Positions 12,801 through 23,697 are shown, counted from the first letter of the stretch. The stretch is DNA of 64,000 nt from Brachionus koreanus (GCA_016987375.1 PJRA01000297.1:728336-792335), one strand, 5' to 3'. The notes: generated by a model not told the origin, from the sequence alone. Program-made: numbers and translations.

Positions 12801-15800
12801 TCAAATGGCCGTAGTAAAAATTGAATTCGAATTTCCATTTTTTTGATCAAGTTTGTCTGCCGCACTTGTTTCTTCATTTGTTTTGAAATTGGAAAATTCT
12901 TTGTCATTTCTAAAATTGCAACAAAAGTTCATGGCTGGAGTAATGGTACATAAAGGTAGATATAAAAAAAATGTAAAAAAAAGACTAAAATAATTTGCCA
13001 GCATGTAAAAAACAGCTATTATTTGAAAAGAGTAAATCTCATTGGGAACAAGCACTGCCAAAGAGATGAGAATTAACAAACAAGGTTTGAAAATAGACGA
13101 TCCAAATCTTTTAAGCAAACTTTCGATTGTATTTTCGCATACAAAAAACATGGTTGTGAATTCCTGATAAGTTTCCTGGCTGCTCGACAGCAATGTAGAG
13201 TAAGATACTGATAAATACACAATAGAATTTATGGTGAGATACATTGAAGTTGTTATGGAAATCAAATTTATAATATTTAGTTTTAAATCGAATAGGACCA
13301 ACAAACCAAGTGTGGTTGACATAGACATTGCCAAAGTCAAAACTGAAATTAATGTGATGAAAATATTTCTTGTTATTAGTAGAACAATTAGAGCTAAAAT
13401 AAGAAAACTGAGACATACAGTAATTGTCAAACTGAGCATGATTGATCGTTGATAATCAAAATAATCAAAGTTAGATACAAAAAATGACATTTTTTCGATA
13501 TTAGACGATTCTTGATCACGATCACTGAGATCTACATATTTTATTCTAACCATAGATTGGTAAAACTCTTTTATTTTCTTGTAAACTTGGCTCATTTTCT
13601 CATAACTTGAAGTCCAATGATGATCACTTACCATTTGGTACTCGATAATATCAAGTAATCCCGTCGCTTTATTAAAATAAAGCTTTTCAGCCATTATTTG
13701 TTCATATGGTGACACAAACAAGTCGAGAAAATCTTTGTTTCTCATACAAGATTTAAATATGTCTGAATCGAATGGAAATTTAAGATCACAGCAATAAGAA
13801 TCGACCATGTCATCTGAATCGGCACATTGACGTGCAAACACTACTTTCATTAAATCATAAAAACATAAATTTTTGTTCTCATTTTTTTTCAAATAAACTA
13901 ATTTTTCAATTGTTTTAGATGCTTTTTCGTATGAATTCAATTCAAAGTTTTCAAGTAGCGAATTGTTCAACGATTTACAAAACTTTTCAAACCAAAGCTG
14001 GTTTTTTTCGTCATAAAAATCAATCTGACCTCGTTTAATGTCTGAAAAGTCAAGTTTATTCACTAGTTTTAATTCATCATTAACTTGCACTCCAAAGAAA
14101 AAAGAAACAACAATCTTTTTTGGCAATTGTGACTGATAGGTAAAAGTACCATCTGTATCGGTCATGTAGGAAAATTTTGTTTCATAGCTTTCTATCGGAT
14201 TATTTCCGCTGAAGAGTCTAAATACAGAAGCATCGCTGACTTTTAGGCCTGGTCGGTAGAAAACCGCCACCATTGATGATGCACCAATCACTATAGAGAC
14301 AAAGATTAGAATGTACCGATAGAATACGATAAATGTAGGCAAATAAAGCTCAAAAATTTTGTCATGCATCAAATTTAGTTGACTGCTTAAATTACGAAAA
14401 TTTAGAATTAAATTTCGTAATTTTTTTGGATCTAGTTTAAATTTTTGCCTAGAAAAAAATTTTTGTCTTAGAACTAGAACGGCTGGTACTATTAGTATGG
14501 TAAGAAAAAAGCTAAAAAATGTTGCCATGGCAACAAAAATAGCAAAAATTTTGACCAAAACAACTGAGCAAGCCAAAATTAGAACCAAAATTCCGCATAA
14601 TATCACAGCTAAGCTAATTAATAATGGCCACAAGACATGTTTATATGTGTAAAAAACACAATTTTCCAAATAGTTATCATAAAATGGATTGTTTTCGTAG
14701 ACGTCTTCTTGAATGTCTGATTTAGAGCTCTCGTGGCGAAAATTGTAAAGTATAAACTTGTTTTTAATTTTGGCTGTGGACCATGTGTCTGAGAATAGAA
14801 AGATGTTTGTGCAAATGTAACAGGTTAGATAGGCCAAAATTGTGAGGTTAATGAAAGAAAAAAATTCAATCTGTAGAACTATTTTGTAGAAAAAGTAGGA
14901 GTCCAAAAAGCTAAGTGATATGTTGACAAGAAAGGCAATTAGTAAGCATGGGCATTTGGTCAATAGAAATAGAAGAAAACTTGCAACACAAAAAGATGAA
15001 AGACAAAATTTAAGGCTTTGATTGAATGATTTTTGGAAAATTTTATCTTTGATTTCAAAATTGAGTGCAGTTATTTGAAATTTGCCCAAATTATCGTTCA
15101 TCTCAAGGGGTTTGTTTAAAAAATGAGGCTGTAAAAATATTTCATAGAAACGAGTGAGAAAAAGTTTGTCTTTTTTGTTAATAGACAAGTAAATTGGAGT
15201 ATATTTGAGCTGTGGTGGTTCGACAAATTCAAAGTCAATCGGATCTCGATCGAATATATCACTTAGCTCAACCAAATCGATATTTTGAACAAAATAATTT
15301 TTATCTATTAAATAATTGTATGCATCAATTAGATTCTGGTTTTGACAAACTGGTACATTCTTTAGCTTTTCCTGTTTGTCTACTGCTGGATATTCGATTA
15401 GAGAATAATTTGATAACTCGTTGTAGATATTGTAGCAGTAGTTAAACATAAGAGTGAAATTTCCGACATCAATTCGGTTTAATTCGTTACAGCTATCTTT
15501 ATTTGAAAACTTTGTAATTACACTGGATAAGGATTCTACTTGAATACCATTATTTAATTTTCTTGCTATGTTCACTCCGTCATTCAAATAGGGTTTTAGA
15601 TATTGTTCAATAAAATTACACTGTGCTAATATACCTTCATATGATAATAAGCTATATAAAATTGGATTTTTTGACTCCAGAATCATTTGTGAACACTCAT
15701 CTACAAATTCAAAAAAAAATTCAAATAATTTCGAAAAATAAATTTAAAATTATTTTTTTTAAATAATCTAAATGAACAATTTTTGGCTTTTTGATCCTTT

Positions 15801-18800
15801 ATTTATTACATGTTCTGGTCAGAGTCAAATTAATTAATTGAGGCTTGATGAATTTAAAAAAATTCACTTCTAATTTAATTTTTTAAAAAGCGAGAAAATA
15901 ACAGGAAATAATGGCAAAATTACATAAAAATTATGAAGATTAAATATCATACGTGTACAATTTGTTAAAAAACAAGGAACTTCGCTGTATTCTGACCAAG
16001 TGGGTAAGCAATCCGATCAGTACCAATATTTTGACCAAAAATTAGATTCACTAAACACATCTTGGTCAAACCGAACAATCGTGATTATTAACTAATTAAA
16101 AACTGAATAAAAATATTTTTAAATAATTTAAAGTGTATTATTTTAGATTTTTGTTTTCAATTTCGTATTTTGAATAAATTATTCAATAAACGGTGTTCTG
16201 TTTTAAAATTAGAATTTTAAACTTTTTTCTAAATTTTTCAGTAACTTGACTTTGACTTTATAACTTTTGAACAACTATGATACGGAATTTTCCGTAAAAA
16301 TTACCAAAAATATCGTTGCATGTCAAGACTAAATTACAAAAGTGTTAAGAATGTTTTTTAAGATAAAAAACAAGTTTCTGTAAATGCAGCATGATGCAAC
16401 TTTCAAAGTTGAATTATTAAGAACATTCTGTTTAAACTCTGCGAATCTAGTATAAGTTAAAATTCGACAAAACTGGGTGAAGTGCATTTTGCAGAGACTT
16501 TACAGAAAAAAAAATATAGGATTTTTTAGCATTAATTTTTGCTCTATTCTCTCATTTTTTTGTACCAGAGCTCATAAAACTTTAAATTTATTCTGTTTAT
16601 CAGAATTTTTTTTCAGAAGATGCATATATGAGTTTAAAAAGTGTTATTAACACTAAAAGACAAATTTTTATCCCTAAAAGGGAATAAAATTTGAATTAAA
16701 AAATAAATTATATTCAATTTAAACCATTAAATTAAAAAATTTTCAGTACCTAATTCTGATTATTGAGTACTTAAATGAAACAACTTTAAAAAAAATGCAT
16801 TTCCTACTTAAAAATAATGTATCAGTACTTAAAAATAATTTTTTTTGTACTTATTATATTTTTTTGTATTATTAATTTTCATTTATCAGTACTTAATTTA
16901 TTTAAACTCTAATGTGTGATTACATTATAAAAAAATTAAAAATGAAGTTAACAAAATAGCAAACAATCTAATTTATTATTGGTGTAGATGCTTATATTCT
17001 TACCATGTAAAGCTATTGTACGTGAAATAAGAGAATTGTTTAAACCAACATTATCAACCTAAAATGGAAAATGAGGAAGATTCGAGTTCAACTGATCATC
17101 TTGAACATAGAAAGGATCCTAAAGATGACACAACAAACGATGTTGATGATAGCGAACAAGAACCGGATTCACCAACACCAACAACAAAAAAGCACAGATT
17201 GTACACTAAATACAAAGAATCAGACCGTCAACGTCTTCGATCAATATTACTTACTCAAATCAGTTAGAATCAGGGACAAGAAATGACCCAAGTGCGGATA
17301 CAGAAGCTAATACTCAAGCCAAATCACGAAGACCAAAGAGAGCTTGTCGCCAGGACAAATAAGTTTTTTCGCTATTTTTCTTTAAATTTTTGCTCTGATT
17401 TTATACTTATCTTATATTAAATGCTGAAATAAAATTTTTAATATCTTTAATTATTGATTTTTACTTGATTTTCATCGAAAAGTACCCAAAAATTAGAATG
17501 ATTATTACATGTATTGAATAATCATTTAAAGTACTTGAAAAATATTTTGAGTAGAAAAAAAATTAGTTTTAAGTATCGATCAATCATTTTGAGTAGAAAT
17601 CGATTGTTTTTAAGTAGAAAATAAATTATTTTTAAGTACACCATAAAATATATACCTTTTAATATCAACTGTAATAAAAGGTTAAATAAGACAGACGAAA
17701 AAAACTGCTAACTTAACGATAAAACTTTTGCACAGTTCAAAATGAGAATACTTAATTAACTTATTCAATAAGCCGCTCAAAAATTACTAGAGCAATTTTC
17801 GAATAGTTATATTAACTTTTTCGAGAACACACAGATTTTTCATCTAATTCTTGACTTTTTTATGGTCACCAAATCAATTGTAATGAAAATTTGTGACCAG
17901 TATGCCAATTTAATTGCACTTTTTTAATTAAATTATTTCAAAATTAATTTATTTTGCACAATTAATTTAAAGTGGTGTTGTAAAATTCAATAACAAATTA
18001 AACAAAAATGTTTCTTTTTATGATAGATTAAAATCAAAGATAATAAAAGATAATAAAAAGATAATAAAAGATAATAAAAGATAATAAAAAGATAATAAAA
18101 AGATAATAAAATATACTTGAAAATATGCAACATAATGCAATTTAATTAATTGAATCCTTTAATTTTTTATCAAATAAAAAAGACAAAAAAACACTACTTA
18201 GATTGAATTTGATTATTTATTTGATTAGTAAAAAAAAAGAAAATAAAAACTTTATTTTAGATAGTTGCACTTTGTTGCTCCATTTTTTCAAATATCTAAT
18301 TTGATCCTTGATTTTAATTTATTATTTGAAGTTACAAAGGAAATCATAAATTCTAATATTAAATAAACATTGCTCTTCTTAAATTAATGTTTTTTTATTT
18401 TAACAATATCTAAATATAGATGTGTGAATTCTAATTTGAAATAAACAAATCTTACCATTAAAAACTGAATTACAACTTATGTAAGTTGTTGTCGACTTCT
18501 CAAATATGTCAAATGAATCTTGTTCAAAATTTAATTCAAAATTGTCTATTTGCCTTTTATATTTTTGATTTTCAACAAAGCTAGATCCAATCGTTTTGGC
18601 TATGCGCTCAATCATTTCATTTGAGTTGATTTGGTCATCAAAATCATGAGAATTGAACAAAAGAGCTTCAGAATAGTTCGAAATCGATCTATCCTGATCA
18701 AAATATTTTATATAATCGTCAACTTGGTATATTTCTTTGTTGTTAATCATTTGATTTATCTTTTGTTGGATGGATTTCCTAACGCTAAACGGAGTTCCAA

Positions 18801-19044
18801 TGGTACTCAATTCCTACAAATTAAAATAATTGTTTGATGGTCTTTTTTCAGAAATTACTTTATCCGGAATTGAAAAACCTTGGATTGGAGAAAAATATTG
18901 TCCAGCAGAAGAAGCCAAAATTGACAATACAATTGACATAATTATTACCAATAGAGGATATTTAACAATGAATTTGACAAATTTAAACTGAAGACTTTTC
19001 ATACATGTTGCCATTTTGGAGGAAGCCAAGTCCATAGACTGCAT
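12801..19044 (-). CDS. Dispatched-like RND/SSD membrane protein lacking the acidic relay residues
   Basis: Seen: three exons in phase, 19044-18859, 18813-18456 and 15700-12801, giving 1147 residues. The first intron is only 45 bases. Residues 20-50 hold TM1, followed by the segment GFSIPDKELSTIGTPFSVR, which matches the Dispatched G-F-x-x-R-G-T-x-I-x-x-R pattern after TM1. Two blocks of hydrophobic segments (about residues 405-600 and 935-1115) flank a soluble loop that begins GLKVSDASVFRLFSGNNPIE, close to the Dispatched loop motif. Known: Dispatched proteins are 12-TM RND transporters that release lipid-modified Hedgehog using a cation gradient. Odd: the TM4 GxGxDD motif reads CYICTNIF (about residues 289-296 of the last exon, T479/N480 of the protein) and the TM10 GxSxDF aspartate reads YLTINS (N1006). 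DISP3 or a Patched-related branch are alternatives. Family confidence is good; orthologue unknown. Confidence 0.8.
16745..17645. mobile_element. DNA element with inverted arrays of TACTTAAAAATAAT
   Basis: Seen: the left part (16745-16915) repeats a GTACTTAAAAATAAT-like motif in forward orientation (for example at 16810, 16835 and 16900). The right part (17480-17640) repeats the same motif in reverse orientation (ATTATTTTTAAGTAC, TTTTTAAGTAGAAA, TTTTGAGTAGAAA). Between them lies a less AT-rich coding-like segment. Inverted subterminal motif arrays around a coding remnant are typical of DNA transposons whose transposase binds multiple sites. The exact ends and any target duplication could not be fixed, so superfamily is left open. 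Confidence 0.6.
17064..17361 (+). pseudogene. Broken ORF inside the inverted-array element
   Basis: A frame from ATG 17064 runs to a stop at 17265, encoding an acidic, Ser/Thr/Asp-rich start and then a basic KKHRLYTKYKESDRQRL segment. From 17267 another frame is open to a stop at 17361 and ends RRPKRACRQDK. The second part may be joined by splicing (an AG sits just before it) or by a frameshift. The two pieces look like the N- and C-terminal ends of one protein after internal deletion, as in non-autonomous transposon copies. No transposase catalytic motif is visible. Confidence 0.4.
17965..18260 (+). repeat. Dispersed repeat copy A (shared with a TTLL1 intron)
   Basis: This stretch shows the same order of words as 37125-37345: GTGTTGTAAAAT, AACAAAAA, a TTTTGATA-like word then ATTAAAAT, an ACTT...CATAATG word, then AGATTGAATTTGATTATTTA. 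The two copies are diverged and differ in a central microsatellite. Type unknown; an old interspersed element is likely. Confidence 0.5.
18037..18113 (+). repeat. Microsatellite (GATAATAAAA)n
   Basis: About eight units of GATAATAAAA or GATAATAAAAA in tandem, inside the dispersed repeat in the Dispatched-like gene intron. Confidence 0.9.
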
Positions 19045-19819
19045 TCTGAACCAAACTAACTATTTCAAACTAGTTTGTATCTCACAAAATTAATCTAAAT
19101 GATTTATCATTTGAAAAAATTGTTGGTATTCGAACGTTAGTTGATTAATGCTAGGCCTTATAAGTTAAATATTTTCCTAAATATATATATATATATATAT
19201 AAGCTTATTATATGTACAAAGATTAGTGTTTTAATTTAGCAAAAAAATGGTGTTAGACACGGCTAATTAAGCTAAATTAGGTTAAATTCGAAGGATTATT
19301 AAAGCTGAACATTGTTTACAAAATTTATTTCGAAACATGTCCAAATATTTATTTTCAAGATGTTGACTTTTTTTAACATAAAATTAATAAAACATTTTCA
19401 AAGGCATAAAATTTTGCACAAATTTAATTAATTACTTTAACCCTAATAGCTTGGTTTTAATTTAAAATAACTTTTAGATAAACAAATCAAAAATGTCAAC
19501 AACAAAAAAATTAAATTAATAGAAACATCTAGTTAATTAAACTGTTACAATTAAAGACTACTTTTTTTTTCAAGAGTATTAATAAATTTTGAAAAAGAAT
19601 GAGAATGATATTTAAATAGATTTTTTATAATAGTTGATTTGTATTAAGTGCAAATAACAAAAATTGTTTGTCATAAATCTAGTTAATTTAAATTAAAGAT
19701 TTAAGTTTAAATCCTAAAAAAATTAAAGCATTGTGAATTTTGAAGCAAAAAAACAAATGATCACAATATTAGATGAAGACATTTAGTCTCAATGTCGACG
19801 AAAAATTTGTCAAATATTA
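19045..19819. other. Region upstream of the Dispatched-like gene
   Basis: AT-rich sequence between the start of the minus-strand Dispatched-like gene and the LINE cluster. Apart from a (TA)n tract of about 20 bases near 19182-19202, no gene, TATA-type promoter or repeat could be identified with confidence. Confidence 0.4.
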
Positions 19820-19910
19820 TTTTTATTATTATTTATTGACAAAAAAACTTGTATAGACCTCAAAGGTCAAAATTTAAAAAAAATAATTTCAAAATCAAAT
19901 AAATAAATAT
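19820..19910 (+). mobile_element. LINE 3' tail (hairpin plus AAAT-rich end)
   Basis: The short stem-loop GACCT-CAA-AGGTC at 19856-19868 is followed within 40 bases by AAATAAATAAATAT. This is the same arrangement, with a different stem sequence, as the other LINE 3' ends in the window. Only the 3' end is present, as in a 5'-truncated retrotransposon copy. Confidence 0.5.
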
Positions 19911-20039
19911 AAAAGTAATTAAATGAATTGAATTGATTTGAAAATTTTCTCATTAATCTTTTTGAATTAATTTAATTTAATTTAACTTAATTGATATTCT
20001 TGTATGATTAGAACTTTTTTTAAATTTTTTTATTTTATA

Positions 20040-20047
20040 ATGTTTGC
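20040..20047 (+). repeat. 8-bp target site duplication, left copy
   Basis: ATGTTTGC directly precedes the element and recurs exactly at 20758-20765 after it. An 8-bp duplication is the hallmark of hAT transposition. Confidence 0.9.
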
Positions 20048-20757
20048 TAGTGTTGGGGGCCGGCCAAGAGGCCACGTGTCCGGCCAGAAAAAAAAAATTC
20101 CGAGACCGTGGCCTGTCCTGCAAGCGGTCAAATCACGGCCGGTCGATTGAACGGTCAAAGCCCGTGGCAGGCCGGCGAAGCAGCGGCCAACAAAAAGACC
20201 GACCGAGAAATGGCCGGCCAGCAGAAAGGCCTTTAAACGGCCGAACGAGTGCAGACCGGCCGGCCACCACACGGTCCAAAAAAAAAATTTAGTTAGATGT
20301 TTAAAAAAATTTATGGGCATTAAGATTTTTATTTTTATTTATCTTATATTTTATTTTAGGTAATTTTTGATAATAATGTTTTACATATTTTTTAAAAATC
20401 TTTTATTTATAAAAAATTTGGACATTTAATAACTAAATTTTTTTTTTGGACCGTGTGGTGGCCGGCCGGTCTGCACTCGGTCGGCCGTTTAAAGGCCTTT
20501 CTGTTGGCCGGCCACCACACGGCCGGTCCTTCACTTTGCCGGCCACTAAACGGCAGGTTTATATTTTGGCCGATAGGAGGCCGGCCACCACACGATCGGT
20601 CCTTTTAAAGACGGCTCACATACGGCCGGCCAATTTACAGACGGTCTAAAATTTGGCCGTTAAATTCACGGCCATAAAAGGCCGTTTATAGCGACCGGCC
20701 AATGGGCCGTTAAAATCCGGCCGTAGGCCGGCCAAAGTTGACCGTTACCCAACACTA
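20048..20757. mobile_element. GC-rich non-autonomous hAT-type element (MITE)
   Basis: Seen: perfect 10-bp terminal inverted repeats, TAGTGTTGGG at 20048 and CCCAACACTA ending at 20757, flanked by the 8-bp duplication ATGTTTGC. hAT ends typically read C/TAGTGTTGG with 8-bp duplications, so the superfamily call is well supported. The 710-bp body has no transposase. It is mostly variations on GGCCGGCC, with about eight exact copies of that octamer, in a genome that is otherwise about three quarters A+T. A near-perfect inner inverted repeat (20225-20300 against 20425-20500, including ACCACACGGTCC / GGACCGTGTGGT) surrounds an AT-rich loop of about 130 bases, so the centre could fold into a long hairpin. 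Open frames inside it are by-products of GC-rich repetition. Confidence 0.9.
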
Positions 20758-20765
20758 ATGTTTGC
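20758..20765 (+). repeat. 8-bp target site duplication, right copy
   Basis: ATGTTTGC, identical to 20040-20047. Confidence 0.9.
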
Positions 20766-21059
20766 TTCTGTCCATGGGACTTAAAATTCAATAAAATAAT
20801 AAAAATAAAAATTAAAGATTGAAATAAATTTTTAATAAATATTTATATCAGCCGAAACATGAAAAGCCTTTTTTCAATTTTTAAAAAAAAATCATTTAAA
20901 GATTAAAAAATTTTCAAAGGCATTTTATTATACTTTTAAAAATCATGAAAATTACATTTTTAATCTTATAAAAAATAAATCAAGATTAATAGATTAAATT
21001 ATATGTGCTAAGTTTTGGAAGTTGCCAAACTTTATTTTCAATCCATATGTTTTCTAGTA

Positions 21060-21745
21060 ATTTTCCCGAAGCCAAATTCTCCCAAATTCTACTTGAGCCA
21101 AATCCAACATTCCTTGATGAAAAATTAGACCCCAAAAAGAATATTTGAAGGTTATCAATTCAAAACAATTTTTGAAAGTCAACCTAATCATAAAAATTAA
21201 AATCTTTAAGCGGAGATCGTCGTTTAAATCAAATCAACAGATCATTATTCGACTATCGTTTTGTAATTCTTCAGTCAAGTACTCGCAAAATAAAATTTTA
21301 ATTCAAAAAATTCAAAATTGGATCTTAAGAATCATCAAATATTTCCCATTAGAAACAAGTATCAAAACAATTCAAAAACAGCTAAAAATCGATATGATTG
21401 ATGACAGAGTTGACAATCTTTTTTCTAAATTTATCACCACCAAGAAAAACCATGACCAAAAAACCAATGATAGAGAGATCCAGAGAGAGATCGAGAATTT
21501 AAGAAAGAATCTAAAGTACAAAAGCCTATTGGACTCAATCCTAATCACATCAAACAGATAACAAAATTTAATTTTATTATTTTAATACAATATAATTATT
21601 TGTTTTCTTCTCTGATTGTAAATAAATATACATATATGTATTTTTTTCTACTATAGATTGGAATAATGAGGGCTCAAAAGAAAGAGCTGCCATTTGCAAC
21701 TGCCCTGAAAAAACTTTTTCAAAGTGAATAAATAAATATATGCTA
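21060..21745 (+). mobile_element. Degenerate LINE: reverse-transcriptase C-terminal end and 3' UTR
   Basis: The open frame to 21561 ends with a segment (about 21295-21560) reading QNWILRIIKYFPLETSIKT, then LKIDMIDDRVDNLFSKFI. This is the pattern found after the reverse-transcriptase domain of jockey/CR1-type LINEs (Q-N-x-x-L-R-I-I, then short helices). The upstream 100 bases give LLEPNPTFLDEKLDPK in another frame, the usual 'L-D-x-K-L-x-F' region, so frameshifts are present. The following 180 bases contain a potential GGGCTC/GAGCTGCC stem and end in GAATAAATAAATATA. 5'-truncated and inactive. Confidence 0.7.
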
Positions 21746-21967
21746 AGATTTAAAGGAAAATAAAGGTCTTTTAATTTGCGTGTTTTTGTTTAAATTTTAA
21801 CAATTAAATCTGAAGACTAAAAATAAAAATAGCAAATTAGTTTATTTTGGTTCTTTTTAAATTTAGCTGTTTTAAAAAGATAAAATTTATTAATCAAGTC
21901 AAAAATAGTATACTATCCTTTCGGTTTTTTATTTAATTCTATATTTTTAAAAATAATATTTAAAAAA

Positions 21968-23188
21968 ATGGATACAATCAAAGAAATCAAAATAATCTTC
22001 GAATGTCATATTTGCCAAAATTTATTGAATAATTGTATTCTGTTGCCCTGTGGAAAGTCCATTTGTAAAGACCATAGCATAAATGTTCAAAAAATAAACT
22101 GTACATGTAGAAACGAGCATCAAGTTCCAATCAACGGATTCCCAACAAACCAAATTGCAAATAAGCTCATTGATTTAAGCATTCATGAATTGGACTTGGG
22201 AGAAGGTTTTAATGCTGCCGAAATTTCTTCTCAAAAACTTCAAGAGGCATTCAATTTTTACTTCAAACTAAAAGAAAAACCATGGGAATATGCTATTGAA
22301 TTTTTTGAAAAAGCAATCCATGATCTTGATTTGAAACGTGAAGAACTGAAATTAGAAAACAATAGTCATATTGATAAATTGTTAAATGAGCTAAATTCAT
22401 TTGATTCTGAAAATCAAAATAATTTAAAGCAAAAAAAGCTGGATAATTATTTAAAAGAAGCAAATATAAAGCAAGATGGAACGAAAAATCTTGAAAGTTT
22501 GATAGAAAACGCTAAAAATGCAATTAATAGAGAAATAGATAAAAAATATTTTTGTTTTTTTAATCAATTGTCTCAAAACTTGAAAACAGTATGCGATAAA
22601 GAATATAATTTTTTAGTAGTTGATGAAAAGAATCAAAAAGAAATGACCAAAATTTATAACGAATTTCAAAATTTAAACAAAGCAATTAAAAAAATGAAAT
22701 TTAAAGAAGAATGTTTTAATGAATATAAGAAAAGCTGTGATGACTGCAGAGCTAATGTAAACAAAACAATTAGATACATAAAGAATAAAATTCTTCATAA
22801 TAAAGGATTTGATTTCGAATCAAAGTTATATTATTTTCCAAATTTAAACGATTTAGAATTTATAAAGAGCAAACAGTTTTATGAATTTGTGATGAATGTG
22901 AAAGCATGTAGTGTTTCGGAATCAGAACCAGTAATAAGCGAAAAATTTTCGGTCAATGGCATAGTGTTTTATGCTTGTTTGAAAATTCAAAGAAATAAGA
23001 TCGGAGAGCTGAGCTACGTTGGGCGTTTGATATGTGAAAATATATTCAGTTTTTGTGCGATAGAAGTCGAGTATTCTATGCATTTAGTGCCTTTTATGAA
23101 TATACCAAAGGTAAAAAAAGCAGCAATGAAATATTTTTCACCTGCATACTTTAAATTGGCTCCTTTGAATGTGATTATTCTTAAATAG
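21968..23188 (+). CDS. RING-type zinc-finger protein with coiled coil
   Basis: Seen: a 406-codon frame from ATG 21968. Residues 12-52 form a divergent RING finger: CHIC (C13, C16), LPCGKSICKDH (C28, C33, H36) and CTCRNEHQVPINGFPTN (C45, C47, H51). The usual histidine of CGH is Lys30. A charged helical region (about 90-290) predicts coiled coil, followed by an unassigned C-terminal domain. Inference: probable E3 ubiquitin ligase of a TRIM-like layout without a recognised B-box. The 3' end is uncertain. Unspliced, the frame stops at 23188. A GT at 23111 (or one near 23175) could join in phase to an AG at 23220, giving a coding-like exon 23221-23296 (APNSNQNLKLFVKVNVLGL...) and a last exon 23519-23538, about 412 residues in all. 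Confidence 0.7.
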   Translation: MDTIKEIKIIFECHICQNLLNNCILLPCGKSICKDHSINVQKINCTCRNEHQVPINGFPTNQIANKLIDLSIHELDLGEGFNAAEISSQKLQEAFNFYFKLKEKPWEYAIEFFEKAIHDLDLKREELKLENNSHIDKLLNELNSFDSENQNNLKQKKLDNYLKEANIKQDGTKNLESLIENAKNAINREIDKKYFCFFNQLSQNLKTVCDKEYNFLVVDEKNQKEMTKIYNEFQNLNKAIKKMKFKEECFNEYKKSCDDCRANVNKTIRYIKNKILHNKGFDFESKLYYFPNLNDLEFIKSKQFYEFVMNVKACSVSESEPVISEKFSVNGIVFYACLKIQRNKIGELSYVGRLICENIFSFCAIEVEYSMHLVPFMNIPKVKKAAMKYFSPAYFKLAPLNVIILK

Positions 23189-23697
23189 TCTTAAATTTAT
23201 AATTTTTTAATTTAATTTAGGCTCCAAACAGCAATCAAAATTTGAAGCTTTTTGTTAAAGTTAATGTCCTCGGTTTGCGTGCTCGTGACTTGACAGGTAT
23301 GAAAACAAAAGTTTCAGAGGAAAAAATTCTAAAAAAAAAATAAAAAATCAATTTTTTATAGAAATAAATTTTTTTTTTCAATTTATATTCAATTATTTTT
23401 AATCAAAAATTAAAAAGATCAAGCAAATTTTTAGATGAAAAATGCCTTCCAATAATGAAACATGAAGACATGTTAATAATATTAAATTAATTAAATATAA
23501 TTTTTTTTTCTTTTCAAGATGACCAGTTCAGAATATAGAGCATTTAATTCTCTATCAGAAAATGAGTCAAACGAGTAGATTCAACTGGTATAATTATGAG
23601 ATAAAAAAACTTAAATAAGATATACTTTATTTAACTAAGGCAGTAAAGCCCTAGGCTTTTATACACGTATAATTCAAAAATAAGGTTTTCTAATTGT

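Larger units (their letters stand above)
15701..18455 (-). other. Long intron 2 of the Dispatched-like gene, carrying repeats
   Basis: This 2.75-kb intron contains the element with inverted terminal arrays (16745-17645), a microsatellite (18037-18113) and a dispersed repeat also found in a TTLL1 intron (17965-18260). The rest is plain AT-rich sequence. Splice donor ATG|GTAAG and acceptor TTTGTAG join the flanking exons in frame. Confidence 0.7.
19995..20810 (+). mobile_element. 5'-truncated LINE 3' end, split by a hAT-type MITE
   Basis: With the inserted element 20048-20757 and one target duplication removed, the sequence reads T-rich stretch, ATGTTTGCTTCTGTCCATGGGACTT and then an A-rich tail with AATAAAATAATAAAAATAAA. 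The minus strand of 43165-43260 has the same order: T-rich stretch, GTCCATGGGACTTAAA, then AAATAAATAAATAAATA. Both are therefore 3' ends of the same LINE family. Confidence 0.65.

Noticed and set aside
17064..17286. Independent host gene in the Dispatched-like intron
   Set aside because: It is flanked by the inverted motif arrays and is frame-broken, so a transposon remnant is the simpler explanation.
20044..20649. Arg/Gly/Pro-rich open frames on both strands
   Set aside because: They are by-products of the GGCCGGCC repetition in the hAT-type MITE and lack any coding signature.
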